Below, piece by piece: positions 1 to 14,231 of a DNA stretch of 64,000 bases. The translations under genes and the position numbers were made by a program. How positions within the stretch are numbered: the first letter of the stretch is position 1; every line of letters starts with the position of its first letter. This DNA comes from Verpa conica. Its lineage: Eukaryota; Ascomycota; Pezizomycetes; Pezizales; Morchellaceae. Location of the stretch: assembly GCA_033030425.1 (NCBI GenBank), contig JAUFSD010000008.1, forward strand, positions 992,001-1,056,000, given 5' to 3'. Below the pieces are notes generated by a model. That model saw only the letters and a program-made list of their open reading frames with translations, was not told the origin of the DNA and did not search any database.

Positions 1-3000
1 TTGATGGGCCACTAGATTGTTTTGTTAATATTTGCTCTGGTTTTTTATGTTTGGGATGGGAGTATGATCTTTTTGGGTGGTTTGTTTTGGTCTGGACTTG
101 GGTTGCAGGGAAGATGGGATTGTGTTTGGAATCGTGGTGCTCTTTGCTTTTGTGGCTGTTATGATTGATGGCTTTTTGGTGCTGGTCTTTTCTAGGGTTT
201 CGCACTTGCGATGGTTCATTAGTTCTGCTTTTGAAGGGGATGGGTAGATGATTTATGATGTACGAGTTTGACCTTTACCGCGCGTTTGCAGTTTACCTCC
301 TTTCTTACGATGTCACTACACGGCCAACCACATTTTTTATGGTCTTGGCTCACGTTTCTTTGCTATCTGCTCTTTGGTCTTGATTCTGGATCCGGGGGTT
401 TCTCTGTTTTCAGCGATGTTTATTTGTCTAAGTGTGGGTTAAGTGCTTTACTTGTTTGATTTTGATTCTGGTTTGGGAGGGATTTTGATTTTCTTATTAT
501 TTCATCATTCAGCTCACTCGGTTTATTTAGTATTGATCTATTTTTACTATGTTTGTTTTTTCAGTTTTTGGAGTCCCGATGGAAATGAGTGGTACTGATA
601 GGTTGGTGGAGGGCTCTACACACTTTGGAGATATATTTCTGCAGATTTTGGGGAGAGGGTTGCGCTGATTTTATATTATTATAAGTTTGCTACCACGACA
701 TCAGTCCCTACATTGCTTTTTTTATATATATTTTTTAGTGAAGAACTAGGGAATTTTCTGGTAAAGCTTAAATAAGAATATTTTGAGCAGGCGTTCTACC
801 TGAACTCGAATCATTTTTTTGTTTGAGTTAAGATACCGTGAGTTTACGTATGGTGTTGACAACCTAGAATGAGGGGCTATTCACTAGCTAACAGGGGATA
901 ACAGGCTGACGAATTTCCTAGTCAGAAGAGGCTGTATACTTTGGTTTTGGCTAGAGGCAAATCATTACATACGTCACGTTATGAACGCGTGACTGTGGGG
1001 CATTGAATATGAGACCTAACTAACGCTGATAAGCAGCGTAATGGAATGGATCGGGTATCTTACATAAGAGCCCCTTGCGTCAGGCTGAGTGCATAGAAGA
1101 AGCAAGTTAACAGATTTTTATGGCTCTTTAGGATTGTGTTAATAACAGCCTTTAGCAGGTGACTAGACTACCCATCCTGCAGGGGTATAATCGAGTGATG
1201 GGATGTGATGATGATGCGTAGTTTGTTAGAAACTGAGAACTAAAAACAGAATATAGGTAGATAATTGGTACACGGGTCTTTATTCAAGGTACGTATTACT
1301 ATTACCCTAGGTGTGGCTGTTGGCACACACAATAGCATTTCAGAACCCTCCAGCTAGAACCCGGGGCAATAAGGTTATCGAGGAGGTCTCAGATGAAGCG
1401 GCTATAAGACATCTATTCTTGGCGTGGCGCGATCAACAAAGCTTGGTTATTTGATGCCAAAACACGTGTACCATGGTTGCACGGGTTTGGTTAAAAATGT
1501 GGGCTATCGTGGACCAGCGGTATACGAGCCCCTCGCTATAATCCTTGCGCATTTCCTGTGCATAGAGAGCCTGAGCATGCAAGTAAAGTTGTCCAACAAA
1601 GCCGTGCTATGTCAGGGGGAATTAAGGAAAACAAATACCAGCAGAGGTGTTTTCGGTTTTTGTCTGTGGCGAGTAGGCTGGGAAGGCAGATCCCAGGCTC
1701 TGACAACCTGTAGATAATCAATCTATAATTAGCACAAGGCTCATTAATTAATACTTATTGTTTATTGGCGATGGTCATTATGGTACACTCAGTGGGTTGA
1801 TTTTGGGGTACGCTGGTAATTATGCGCCTATAAAATAATTTATAGAGACCCGGCCGGCTGCATCTTAAGAGCATTGCTTCTTCCTCTTACCTATGGCGAA
1901 TACCAGTAAGAATATTCGAGTGTCAAGGCGCACAGGCCTCTGAAGGTTTGGGCTGCACTTGACTTTCTGCAAAATAAGTGTTTCAGGTTCAGCTCTTAAG
2001 CTCTTATATGTGCTGGTAGGTATCTTGTATTATTGTACTGCATGTAGTTGTCACTTTCTTTGGCCAAATATGGCATATGGCCTTCGTTGGAAGAAAGCCA
2101 GCTAGTTATACGCTCTCCCAACGAAGAGGACAGGCTTTATTAGGGTCTCCCTAGCCGGAGTGAGCCTTAGCAGGAGTGAAACGTTTCTTTTCTCCATCTG
2201 AACTATTTCACATCTGCAGTCTAGGCTATTTGTTTCACTCCCCTGGCACTTGGCCCTTTCCACTCAACTCGTTCCCTGGTTTCCTTGCTCACATCTCACA
2301 ACCGGCGCTGTTGTTCTCATCCCCTATCCAACCATTCATGCGGGACAGCAGATTATGTCCGGCGGGACCCTTACGCCGATCCGATTGGATAGGCTTAATC
2401 TCCTTGTGACCGAGCCATAAATTGCAACTATAGCAAAGGTGGTACAATTGGGTTGTAGTTTCCTGGAAACAATCTCATCCCTCATCTCATCTATAATCTC
2501 AGACAGGGGTTCATCTAGCGCTGCCAGTGAAATTGAGGAGAACTGGCTACTGATACCCGAAACACTCTAGGAACCTCTGTTTGTCAACCTTTAAGTAGAA
2601 TAATGCTTAAACTAAACTGAATGCTTATGTTACTACCAAGAGTATCGGGTTTTCTTAATGAATACCAGATGTACATACCAGTAAAGAAAAAGAAAAAGAA
2701 AAAGAAAAAGAAAAAACTCAATTCCGGAAAGAATATAGTGGTAAAAAGAAAGATCAAGGTACGAAATAACATGTGCGAGCACACAGTTGCCTGCATGTGT
2801 CATACGCGATGCCAGATGCATCATGCAAGTGCGGGCCGATGCATAGCGCGTGGGATCTAAAAGAAAAGCAACCATTATGGGCCAAGTACTTAAAAGAAAC
2901 AGAAAAACAAAATTCGAGGATGGCTCAAAGATTTATGGTGACTAGAAGAAAGGCTAGTGATATTGAATCAACTAGGATAATCTGAAAATACTGCCAAAAC

Positions 3001-6000
3001 AAATCAGCGCCCTTAATAGTAACTAGAAAGCTACTAGCTCTTACTCTATTTGGGGTTTAATTCTTTCATTAATACATAAACTACAATATACTCTATAGCG
3101 AGTACGATATATATATCTTCGCAACCTCTATACTACGAGGAGATCAATATATTCTAGCATTAATTCTATCGACAAACTTGACTTATCATGTGGAAATCTA
3201 CCACTAAGCCGTATAATATATGAAGGATACACCTCTTCCGTAGTAGCGCCGTAATTAGCAATAAACACATTTTCATGAGAGGGTTATGCTAAAAAATTTC
3301 TTATTAGGCTTGAAATCTTTCGCCTGGATCATGGGGAATAGTCAAGTATATAATCACTTGATTCTAATTATTCGATTGACGCGGATGATCCAGCTTCTGG
3401 CTTTTTGGTGGTACACAGCTAGGGACTTAGAAAATTGAAATAGCTATCGACGAGATTTTGAATTAGAGAGTTCTTATATCTAGGAGTAAGATAAAATATA
3501 ATGTACGATACTTTAAAAACATTCCTAAGGCCATAAAAAATGAGATTCCAGTATCGCAATATCTAGAGGGACCCTCTAGCTCTGGGTACTACCAAGGTCT
3601 GTGCTATTTCTGAGGATTTAGGGATGAAAAGAGAAAGGGTCTCCCCTAAAGTCGAAAGATAAACTTTAAATAATTTAATTAATATTGTTATAGTCTTAAA
3701 ATTTTAGCTACTCGACTTAGTAGACAGCTGTAAAGGAAAGAATTTGAGACAGTACTGCTAGGGTAGTATTTGGTAATTCTATTGGAGCCCCGGGGTGGAG
3801 AGAATAGGAGTGGGTTCAAGACAAAGGAGGATCTAACGGAAGAGATATTGAGGCTGCGGGAAGTGTCGTTCACGAGACGCTTCAAGGAAAATATTTCCTG
3901 GGACGCGTTAATTGTGTAATAAGAGGAACAAATGGAAGGAAAGAAGAGTGAATGGATATTTAGAAACGGCTAGAATCATTATGGTCTGTAGTTCTTACTG
4001 TACTTGGGCTAGTGATTGAAAACGCTTGATATTTAATTTGCGAAATCGGGCCTTTTGAAGAACACTTGGCTTGAATTCAGGTCGATATATACATCTTCTC
4101 CCTCGGATGTTTAACAACACGGCTAATTAAACGCCATAGGTCCTGCAACAGATCTTGGTAGCTCCAAAATCACTGGGGTTATAAGGGATATGGAGAAACC
4201 TCTCTAGTAATTTCTAATGTTATTCCTAATTGTAGTAAAAATTATTAGAGTGTGGGGTAATGGAATAAAATTAACGGGAACATTGCTATATTTGTACTAG
4301 ATACAAGGCTAGATAGTTACAACTCAGGGGTCACCTAGTAAGGGATAGTGATTGCGAGTATGAAAATAATTATAAGTGTGGTACGAAAAGGAAAATGACA
4401 AAGGTACCCAAGGGCCATACAAAAATCTAGACTAATTTTCAAAGACTAACCTTTCAACTTAAGCTTCCAATACCAATGTACATCTTTAGAGTGCCATGCT
4501 AGCTCTAGTTAGCGAGTTGGTTCTATCTAATTATACTATGTCACATGATCAGTGTTTTTAGAAGTCAGTTCCTAGCTTTCTTAGGTGAAGTTGCTTACAT
4601 GTGCTTTTCTATTCTCCATTAATATTTCATATATGTAAGTACAGTTGCCTAGTTATTTTGTCTGAGTAAATTATTACTTATTAGTTCCGATCCACATAAT
4701 ACAGTTATATACCTTCATACTTCCTCACTCGGATCTTACCTCGGGAATGTCTTTTATGGAGCTGTATTTAGAATAAGTCAATGGGGGGAAATGACATCAA
4801 CCATAATGACTACATATAGTATCGTTTCCCTATAGCTATTCGTCAAAACTCAAGACCCATACACCTATAGAATAGATATTAGAAGAGCCTAGCGTACTAA
4901 GGAAAAGTATAGTCGGAGTTGGAATCGCGCATAACCTTATAGGGTGGGTATTCTTATATCCGAGAACCCTATAGGATAATTTTATTGTCAGAAACGGACC
5001 GAATATAAGTGAGAGATGGAAGGTTGAGTGTGCGTCATAGCCATATTTTTATTTCGTCTGCTAAAGCAGTGAAGCTAAATTTCTCTGAGACATCGGTAAA
5101 TAAAATCTGTTATTCCATGTTCTCTCTAATAGACAGGTTCTATAGCCTACATCGACATGGGACTGGCAGCAAGTAGGCACGCAAATAGAGTTCAACACAA
5201 TTCATTATTCGAGTAGTCAGATACTCATACTTCTGTATCTTAGAAACAATTTTTAATCTGTTCAGTGGAAAAATGTGCTGCGAGATCGAGGAATTGTGTG
5301 ATGATCGCTTGCGATCTCTGTGAGTCAGGGTGCTCTACACACCTGAATACCTCACAAAATTTCCAAAAAATACACCCAACTCTGCGCTGGTCAAGCTTGA
5401 GCACGGGTAAAGTCTTTTGTGGAAAACCTATGAAGTGATGGCGCTAATCTAGATATTTGTCTGGTTCTACTTGGATCCTTTATTTTGTCGGTTTTTATAT
5501 GGGTAGGGATTTGGCTGATACCCGGTTTAAGTTATAGGATCTTCCGCCATATGTACTTATTATTGTAACCCTTGAATTTTATGGTCGATCGATCTCACTC
5601 GTTTGAGGTCTAAGTGACTGCTCACACTGCTCCTCGACACAACCGGACATCCCCGCGTTTGGTTCGCTGATCCTCGTAGAAGTGATATAACAGACCAGAA
5701 ACATCCATTTAGGGTCCCGAGGAGATGCATAATGCAGTTTCGAAGGTAAATTTTTTTTTTTTTTGAAAAAAAAAAAGAAATATCTAGCTTTTCCCTCGAA
5801 GTGATGCTGATCATCCTGGCCAGCGACTTTCCCCGACACGTTGGAGCCAGCGAGTGTTGGCTTTCAAGCGCACCAAAATCTCGATTTACCACTGGTTGTA
5901 ATAAATACCAGGTTTGAGCGAAATATGCTTTTGGTCTTGCCTCAGCTCTTTGCTCTTGATTACCAGAGACTAAAAAGCCAGCAGACCATGCCTGCAAAGG

Positions 6001-8616
6001 AATCCGAGGGAGGCTCTTCTGAGACCTCAACCAAGTAAGACTTAATCGCCATGGAAGTATAGGGAAGAAGTAGTTCCTAGAGAAATCACAATTTAACTAT
6101 ATAGAAATAAAAAGAAATAAATAAAACGAGTGATACCATATGATAGACATTACCAGAGCTGAGACGGCATGTCGCTTCAGACCCTGAAGCAAGTCCTTGG
6201 GTATTGGTTATATAAAGCTGAAATAAAATCTGTATGGTGTATTGATGCATAAAGTCTTAGATTTAGTAAGTTATATGCGCAGCTCATGTAAAAAGGTTTA
6301 TCGAAAGTAGCGAATCCTTCTCTTTAGTCTTGCAACCAGCCTTCACATGCATGAGGTTTTATGCAGTAGGATTAAAAAAATCTCCCCTGAGGTAAGTTTT
6401 GTGTAAGAATATCTTTTAAATCGTGGTCCCTAGAACTAGTAGCCACATTAACAGCTGAACTCCTGGAGCTTTGTGGGGGGAATCAAGGCCGATGGGCTCG
6501 CGCAATACGTGCATCGTCCGATGCGCAGCATTTGAATTGTTAGAAGGCCGTAATCATAATTATATTCACACCATGAGAAAGGTTTCTCAGCTATAAGCTA
6601 TATCGATATGTAGCTGCCTGAGCGGCTCGGATAGCCCGAACATTAGATAGGTTATCCATACTCACTTCTTGAAGCAGGCAAAATTTCTATCGCTGTTATC
6701 AATAAAGTAGGAGGCAAAGAGATCCATTAAAGCTACGTAGGTGGTCCTCCCGCTGAAGTGTATCAAGCGAGCGCTTTGCGCTTTGACGAAGACCTAAACT
6801 TCACGATCAATACCGTTTTGTCGATAGAATAAATTGTACTAAGACTTCCCGCAGAGGCACCTCACCTTTTTTTTTGGTTGAGAAGGGTGAGGGCCAGAAG
6901 TAGGACGAGGATCCGCATAATTTCTGGTATTACTTGAAAGAAACTTTCTAAGTTTCTCTTCCGCTGTGTATATCATCTTGGGATACTACAGGGGCTTCCC
7001 CCATCAAAAACTCTAAAAATAAAGCTCTGAAAGTAACGTAGAGAATGTACCGGCGTATATAAGAGACATTGCCTTAGGAGTAGGAGAAGAGGCATAGTAT
7101 GGCTGCGTGTTTGAATCCGAGCACAAAGTAATAGTTTTGGACATAAATTTGTAAGGCGTTTCGCACCTATAGTTGCAGAGATGTCAGTATTTCGGCCGTT
7201 GGTGTTGTGGAACATAAAGAGACGACTTCTTCCGTAGGTGTCCACTTCCACCTAACTCCTAGGTTCCCAAGATTCTTACCCATAGCGCCTAGACCCCAAC
7301 GAGGGATGTACAGATTCGGCGGCTCACAAAGTAGAAATTTCTTATTCAAATCCACCTGTTGCTACATATTAGGAGAATTAGTACGTTATTTCGAGTTAGG
7401 TCAATTATTATTTTTCGCACTTCCTCAGGTCTCAAATATTGAGTACTAACTTCTTAAGTAAGCTCGTGCTCTCTGGGAAAGGGTGTGTGGGTGAATAGTG
7501 GCTTTTTGATGGCTCTGGAATTTCTTACTCCCAGGGTAAACAGTGCTCATCATTCTATGCCTCCAGGCGGCCCCTGAATCTTTGTCAAACATCGAGAGGC
7601 TTTCGGAGGGGTTTACAAACCTTTTAGGTGCTCCAGAGGTCTTATTACACCGGAGAGACAGTGTGGGTGCGGGCTAGAAACAAGGTAATCTAGGAGCAAA
7701 CACCCAATTCGAGTGCAGACGGTTGATTCTCACCCAATTAGATGTCAACTAGCAAAGCTTCACCTGTGGTAGGATGTGCTGCCGGGTAACCTGAACGCGA
7801 CATGCCAAGTGTCGAGAAGGGTTTTACGTGCCAGGTTGTTATATGCTTTCTACCTCCGCCTTACAGCACTGAAATAATCATTATATCGCCCAACAAATAA
7901 GCTGCCGAACGTTTTATATACTGCTATATTCCCTGCGTACCTAACTAGTATTTTTTTACAAAGGGTACATCGCATGCTGTTCAGTAGAAAAGGCCGTCTC
8001 CAGAGGGTTAAAGCCCTTTAGCCTTAGTGTCATAGTCAATAATTTTATAGAGGCTTTCGGGCCCCCAGATCCTAGGGAAAATCTTTTGTTGCATTTGGAA
8101 CTGTTCAAATTAGTTGGCTGTTATGTACCGGTCCAACTACATATACTGGTACATGCAGCCTGCTTGACCCACATTAGCCCTCAGCCCAAATGTTGAAGGT
8201 TGGTAATCGGTTTAAAAAATGACATCAATTGTCGCGCGCAGAGAGTTATCGATAGGAAACATCGTGATCAGTAACTGTCGGATGAACAATGCCGGGAACC
8301 GGGCGAGGTTTTTTTTCCTGATTGACGGATTCCCTTATACCCGTCCGCCTAGACATTCCACCTTGGCACTGTTTGCAGTGAGATTTACCGGGGCTCTCTG
8401 ACTCCACCGCACTATGGGCCTATGAAGAAAGACCCAGAGGGATTTCGCCGTCTACTGTCGCGATCCGAGCCTCCCGGGAGTCTTTCTTCACTTGACCTCA
8501 TCATCATCACCCCCCTCCCCCACCCTCTCCTCCGTCCTCGTTTTTCCTACGACAGTTTCACCGGCTGCATACGAATCAGTTGAAACTAAAGGTGGTTTTG
8601 CAAGAGCTTTGACAAG
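1..8616. other. Gene-poor AT-rich stretch
   Basis: I see no supportable gene in these 8.6 kb. Open frames are short, start without context, and none shows a recognisable motif or joins its neighbours across plausible introns. Low-complexity tracts are present, including a T-run followed by an A-run near 5750-5776 and the hexamer repeat listed separately. Decayed transposon sequence is the likeliest content, but I cannot identify a family. Confidence 0.6.
2683..2716. repeat. AAAGAA-type hexamer microsatellite
   Basis: About five tandem copies of an AAAGAA unit run from 2683 to 2716. The poly-Lys and poly-Phe frames over this tract are artefacts of the repeat and not genes. Confidence 0.9.
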
Positions 8617-10006
8617 ATGGCGACTCCGTACAATGCCTCCCATGTCCAGTATGATGGGAACTATTTCAACTCTACGATCATGAAGCAGTTTAACTACAGT
8701 GGGTTGCAATCCTTAGCTCTTCTGGTGTTCTCGCCCGTTCCCGAGCGTTTCTACGCCGAGTAAACCAATGCCAAGACAACAGCTGACGCGAGAGTGACCT
8801 CCAAAGCCATTTACACCAACGGCACCCTTTCGAATGTTTCTAGGTGCTATCTTGTCTTCGATAATTATCACCCGTATTTTGCTCCCAACGGGTCAGTATT
8901 CAATGGCACGAACTGCGATGCTCCCATCAACCCTATCGAAACACGCGCGATTCTCGGCATAGTCTCAAGCGTGCTTTTCGCGATCGGGATTATGTTGGGA
9001 CTTACTGCTTTAAAGAAACACGGAGCCATGCACCTACCATTGGAGAAACGATTTAGATTGGTTTCAAGAAGGTGGCAGTGGTATTGGATGGTTACTACAG
9101 CGGTTTGTGGAATGATATCGGGATTTATGGCAATCGATGTGGATAGGAATTATCTTCAGAGCACAGCATTGATATTACAGAGTATCTTCTATTATGTTAC
9201 GCTACCGACGATGTTGGCTAGTATCTGGGAAATGACTCGACATTGGTATGAGCTATCTCCAAATACCGTAGGATTGTTAACGCAAAAACAATACTAACTA
9301 TGTCCTTAGGGGATCATATTTGGAACGGCAACAGGTAGATGTTGATGCATTCTGCTTCAAACAAGATGATAAAAGATCAAAAATCGAATTCTACATACCT
9401 TTGTCATTTTATCTATTCGCCTTCCTGGTTAGCTACAGCCCCTCTCCCCTTTGTCATGATCTATCATCCAACACAAAGTGCTAATATTCTCACCCCCAGA
9501 CGTTTTTTATGTCTGTGCTCCGTAACTGGAATCCCATCACCAAAGAATGGGGTGCTCAAACTGCGACTGATCCCCGCTTCCGCGCTGCTTGTATCTTCGG
9601 GTTCATTGCCCTTCTGGTTATTATCTTCTCGGTTTTCGTTTCTCTCCACTATTACAAACCCCGGCGCATCCCGTTGAAAATCCCGTTGTGTCTTGCCCTG
9701 ATATTCATTCGGATCTGCTACAATGCTGCCTGTGCTTGGGATTATACAATCACACCGCTGTCGCATACGACCAACCCGGGGTGGATATATGGCTTGGGTT
9801 ATGCACCGATTTTCTTGATTATGGTGGTGATGATTTGGAACGGCTGGAGGGATCCAAATGAGGATTTGGAGATTTTGAGGTGGAGGAGGGAGAGGGAATT
9901 TCAACTCAATACAGAAATAAAGGCGGCGAAGGGAGAAAAGAAGGGTCAAGATGAGAATTTGATGTCGATGAGCCCTAGGGCTGGTAATGATAGGAGAATG
10001 GTATAA
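8617..10006 (+). CDS. DUF2434 family integral membrane protein
   Basis: Predicted 406-residue multi-pass membrane protein of the fungus-specific DUF2434 family, which has no known biochemical function. Four exons fit exactly: 8617-8759, 8793-9245, 9310-9427 and 9500-10006. The first intron is only 33 nt (GTAAAC start, CTGAC branch-like site, AG end) and is needed to skip a stop directly after the first exon. The start is the first ATG in a good context, and the N-terminal part has several N-glycosylation sequons such as NAS, NST and NYS. About seven hydrophobic helices follow, in order: an AILGIVSSVLF segment, the family-typical RRWQWYWM segment ahead of a glycine-rich helix and DVDR, a TALILQSIFYY helix, then four more after the conserved HWGSYLER junction created by splicing. 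The C-terminus is charged and cytosolic-looking. Family assignment is from memory of motifs; function is unknown. Confidence 0.85.
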
Positions 10007-13000
10007 AAGGGAAATGTGGTTAATTTTTGAAAGACTTTTTTTGAAGCTTGGGAATGCGTGCGAGAATACCGACATAGAAAGGTGTGGATGATCCAATGTG
10101 GAAACTTTTTGACTTTCGTTCTTTTGAAGTGATCTCTATTCCTTTAATTACTAGTCTCTTTAGCATTCATTAGGTGTGTACTGTACTATAGGGGGAAGGT
10201 ATTGTTTTTTATTACCATTCTCTGTTTACTACGAAGATTCTTCTACGCTAGGGCTTTGGGTCTATTTCGGTGCAGTTTTATTTGGGGTCTTGATTATAAG
10301 GATCTTGAAGGGATGTACTGACCTAGTAAATTTCTTGTGGGCTGTTCACTCTCAAAATTATCAACCTCAGAGTTGATAAATGCTTGGTATTGAAAGAGCT
10401 CCTCCGGAACTCAATTCGTTTTCGGTGATACAATTAACCCAATTGGTTATGTTTAAACATCCTAGATGTTTCTTAAATCGAAAGATATAAGTCTTGCTAT
10501 CCAAATAAATCTTTCATGTGAGTACGGCACGGTACAGTAGTGCTTCTTGCCAAGGAGGCTCAATCATTGAAGGTGGCGGATTTAATTCGTTTCAACTTTC
10601 GGCGGCTATGTACCCGGGGATTAGGGATCCAATTATTAAGAACTTGTTGAACATGAGAGTCCCTTATTGGACTTAACATTTCACAAGAGCCTCATTATTG
10701 AGAAGTCGGCAAACATGAAACAACGTATCGTTTCGATATACTCCGATTGATACGGTAGCAACGGTGTTATACACCTAAACAGGAAACTTTGTACGGCCGT
10801 CTTGTTTCTACTCCAGCTTACCACGATCGTAGGATGATCGAGTCGGGCTAACTGTCCTTTTGGCACGGCATGTCGGTAATTATTTCACTTTTCCCTTGTG
10901 CCTCTGCATGTAGCATGTAAGGGAGATAGAGGTTCATTGGCTGGTTTTTATATGAGACATCCGGACCTGTATCCGTCGTGCTTGGCTATTGCTGCCACGA
11001 TTACCCCGGGGCCGTGATGTAGGATAACCTTGAGGCTTAAAATTTTGGATGTGAGCATTAAGCTGGCTGATCAGCTGAACGTGAATTAAGATCGCCCTAG
11101 AGGTTATATTATCGGGTGCTTATCATGGCCATAGATGTTGTGGAATACTATATATGTATTTCAAATACCATCGTGGCAGCTTCATAAGCTATCGCTTGGG
11201 TTTATCGAGGGAAATATAGATCTAGAGGATAAAAACAAGATACGATTGTTTAATTGTCCAGTTCTCTCGTAATACTCTTTGGTGAGCTTCCGCGGATGGC
11301 AGCGGGGACTATTATGCACCCTACTCATGCTGTGTTGTTTTTCGTGGGCCATGAGTACATGTAGTTGATGAGTGGCAACATGTCACGATGTAGTCACGCT
11401 ATAGAAACATATCTTAGAAGCACGGCAAAATTAGGGACACTTTCCCTATTGGTAAAAATAGGGAAAACTTTGAAAAAAGACCCTACGGGGACTCCTTTTG
11501 AGGCTTGTGGATCAAATGGAAATAAGATATACGAGTTAGTACATAAGTACTAAGATGGTCGTTACAAGAGCCAATGTAATGTATTATAAGAGCCGAGAGG
11601 AAGCGTTAGATGCGGTTCATCTAATGTGGAGTCATCAGGGTTTCGGAATCCGAAGCGACCCATTCGAACTATTGTAACTTGTCACTTTTGCTGCCTTCGA
11701 AAGATCAAATTTTAATATAATATGAGATATATTGAGATTCCGACCACTGCTAGAAGTGTGGTATAGAGTATGTGCCTTGGACGGGCCGACCCGTGTCAGG
11801 AATGTGTGAAGTTCCTATTTTGTATGACTAATTGATGTCACATTCGACTGAAGATGTTGGGGTAATGATTTCCTGGAGCACATGTAGTGATAAGTCATAT
11901 CGACTAGGAGTGGTAACACAGCTCACCTAAGCTGAATGACGTCATCTGGTAAAGTCATTATTTGTGAATGGTTATGTATGCATTGCTTATAAGGTAGATT
12001 GCTCCGGGGAAAAATATTATGGTAGGATAGGTCGAAGAATATCTGCCTGAAAATACCTGTAACTATGTAGCTTAGCGAGGGGTTTGTCGTTAGGTCTCAG
12101 TATACACGTTATTATACTAAATACACAATATCAAATTAATTTCAGTACTAAGGCCCAGTAAATTGATTGAGCTTTTAACCATCGATCAAGGCCTTCTTCA
12201 TTCTTAAGCATGAGAGTTTTACCGACCCCAATTTATTTCTGTTAAAAGAATCACGTGTCTATGAATTCTAGCTACTGCGCAATCGCCTTACTGGTTAGGT
12301 TTTGTAATTTATTTTACTGACCACTGCTATTCGAACCAAAAAAATGCAAAAAACAAAAAAAAACTGTCGCTTATACCCAAGACTGGGGCCTGTAGATCTA
12401 AAACGCTCGTGATAAGGATCAGAGCCCAGGATAAGGCTAGGGAGCTGGGGTTGATGGGCATGGGCCGTCTCTTCCGATTAGGCCACGGTGAGCTGGCATA
12501 AAAACTAGTGCATTTTACCAGGCATTTATTTCTATACATACATAATGCGAACAAATTAGGAATTTCCAGCGCATAACTCTCGATCTTTGAAAAACACAGG
12601 CACGGGCAAAGCTGGGTCCGGAGATGAATGATTCGAGTGACAAAACGTGAGTAGCAAGAGAGACCATCGTGCCCCGTGGAGGACGTCGGCGCCTTTTAGT
12701 TGTCATGACACACATATGTAGCCCCTGGTTAGTGGGGATCATAAGGCACTTCTGTCTACTGGTAGGGCAGAAAAGAATGCGTTCTTGGTTGATGGAATAA
12801 CGATCCGCCCGGTAAGCTTGGGAGGCTTGGACAAGGAAAGTTGTTTGTCTCAAACAATTCTTGGTGTAGCTGGTAAATGAATTAGAAGCAAGTGATAACC
12901 CCACTCAAGAGTATGCAAAACTTCGAACCTGAGCGCACTATAGATGTGTAAGATCCTGAAGATCGAAAGAGGTAGCCATAAAGCCAAGAATTTACCGACA

Positions 13001-13836
13001 TCAAATGCGCTTACTCGATGTTAGCTATATGCTAGAAAGCGATTATCACGAAGAAATGCACGTCTTCAGCATACATAAAGGATCGACGTGGACAGCAGAT
13101 CCAAGGGACGTTGTTGCATTTCTTCCGATGATTGGGCGCGTGTCTGGTTGATAAGGCTGCTCCGCAGTGCGCATGGCCCAGGGAAAAAAAAAACCTGGAT
13201 GAAAATTTTTGGGAAAGTGTGGGATCGAGCTGTACGTACACAACGCAGCGATATTTTCGGTTCACGGATAACTATTATGCATATATATGTGGGAGCTTTG
13301 GGCATAAATGATGGCGTGGTTCGCCAGGTGGAGTAGGTGGCTGATATATGCAGGTACTAATTGGCCTATTTTCAACTCGAGTGAGAGACTATGTCTACAT
13401 TTCTGCGTTAATTATGACTTGTTATATGCCCGGTGGGTTGGTTCGCCTAGGAAAACGTGAGAAAGTCGGGATGGGATTGGATACCGGGGCAGTGGGACAT
13501 GTGGTTCACTGTGGGAGGTACATAGACGAGTGTTGCTCTGGCGAACCACGCACATTTCAAATAAACAAAAAGCAGAGGTAAAAATAGGATAGATTGTATT
13601 TAAAATCAGAACCCTGTTCCTGAAATTAGGCATAGAGAGCCGGCCAGATTCCATTGCGGGGGGGAGGGGTAGCCGAAAAACAAGCAAATGTGACTGCAAG
13701 GGAGAACTTCAAAACAACTACATAGTGTGCGAAGGAAATGGGAAAACAATAGGGCCAGCCGCGATCATGAGAACACAAAAGCAAAAAAAACAAAACAGAA
13801 GTCCGGCTAGTTATAGGGAACCCGCTCTTGCCCAGA
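10007..13836. other. Gene-poor stretch
   Basis: Nothing supportable was found in these 3.8 kb. The longest open frame (minus strand, 12515-12904, 129 codons) has no recognisable motif, and its composition is not clearly coding. One TACATGTA palindrome lies at 11356-11363. Confidence 0.55.
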
Positions 13837-14231
13837 TCATTGGGAATTCTCTGCAATGAGCGCAAGGATTTCAGCGCCACCACTAGAAATCCTAACCCCC
13901 TCCCCAGCTTTGAAGAATGCGAACATTGGGACACTTCCGATGCCTAGCTCCTCCATGACTAGGTCCAACTTCTGATTAGAAGTATCCAAAAAGAAAAATT
14001 GCGTCGTGCGATTAAAAGTCGGGTCAGACGCCGCGTTATTAAAGGCACTACTTCTATGATTAGCAATTATCAATAGAGTTCCAGGTTGAATAAAAAAACT
14101 CACACTGTAACATCCCAGCATGGTGGGGCCATAGGATCTATGAAGCACATAGCAACCGCACATCCGTCTCGGATGCTCCTAGTAACGAGTTGATAATGGC
14201 CGAAAGACTCGATTGTCTGCGCAGCGGACAT
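13837..14231 (-). CDS. Thioredoxin-fold protein lacking the CxxC pair
   Basis: Two exons, 14231-14104 and 14053-13837, give a 114-residue protein. The intron has a GTGAGT donor and a GCTAAT branch site close to its AG. Thioredoxin landmarks are in the right order: a hydrophobic beta strand (AVAMCFID) before the active-site position, a beta strand FFFLDTSNQ corresponding to the usual VDVD strand, GIGSVPMFAFFKAGE carrying the cis-proline (Pro85), and a C-terminal helix. Where thioredoxins have WCGPC this protein reads MAPPC at residues 34-38, so the first, nucleophilic cysteine is alanine and only Cys38 remains. A redox-inactive or monothiol thioredoxin-like role is therefore inferred. It could also be a decaying thioredoxin copy, but the frame is intact and the splice sites are good. 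Confidence 0.72.

Noticed and set aside
5560..6030. 156-codon minus-strand open frame
   Set aside because: It runs through a T/A homopolymer giving a poly-Phe/Lys segment and has no recognisable domain.
1..8616. LTR retrotransposon in the gene-poor left end
   Set aside because: No long direct repeats, reverse transcriptase motif or primer-binding site could be found by eye; a genome-wide repeat search would be needed.
12515..12904. 129-codon minus-strand open frame
   Set aside because: No motif, no splice partner and no start context; composition is not clearly coding.
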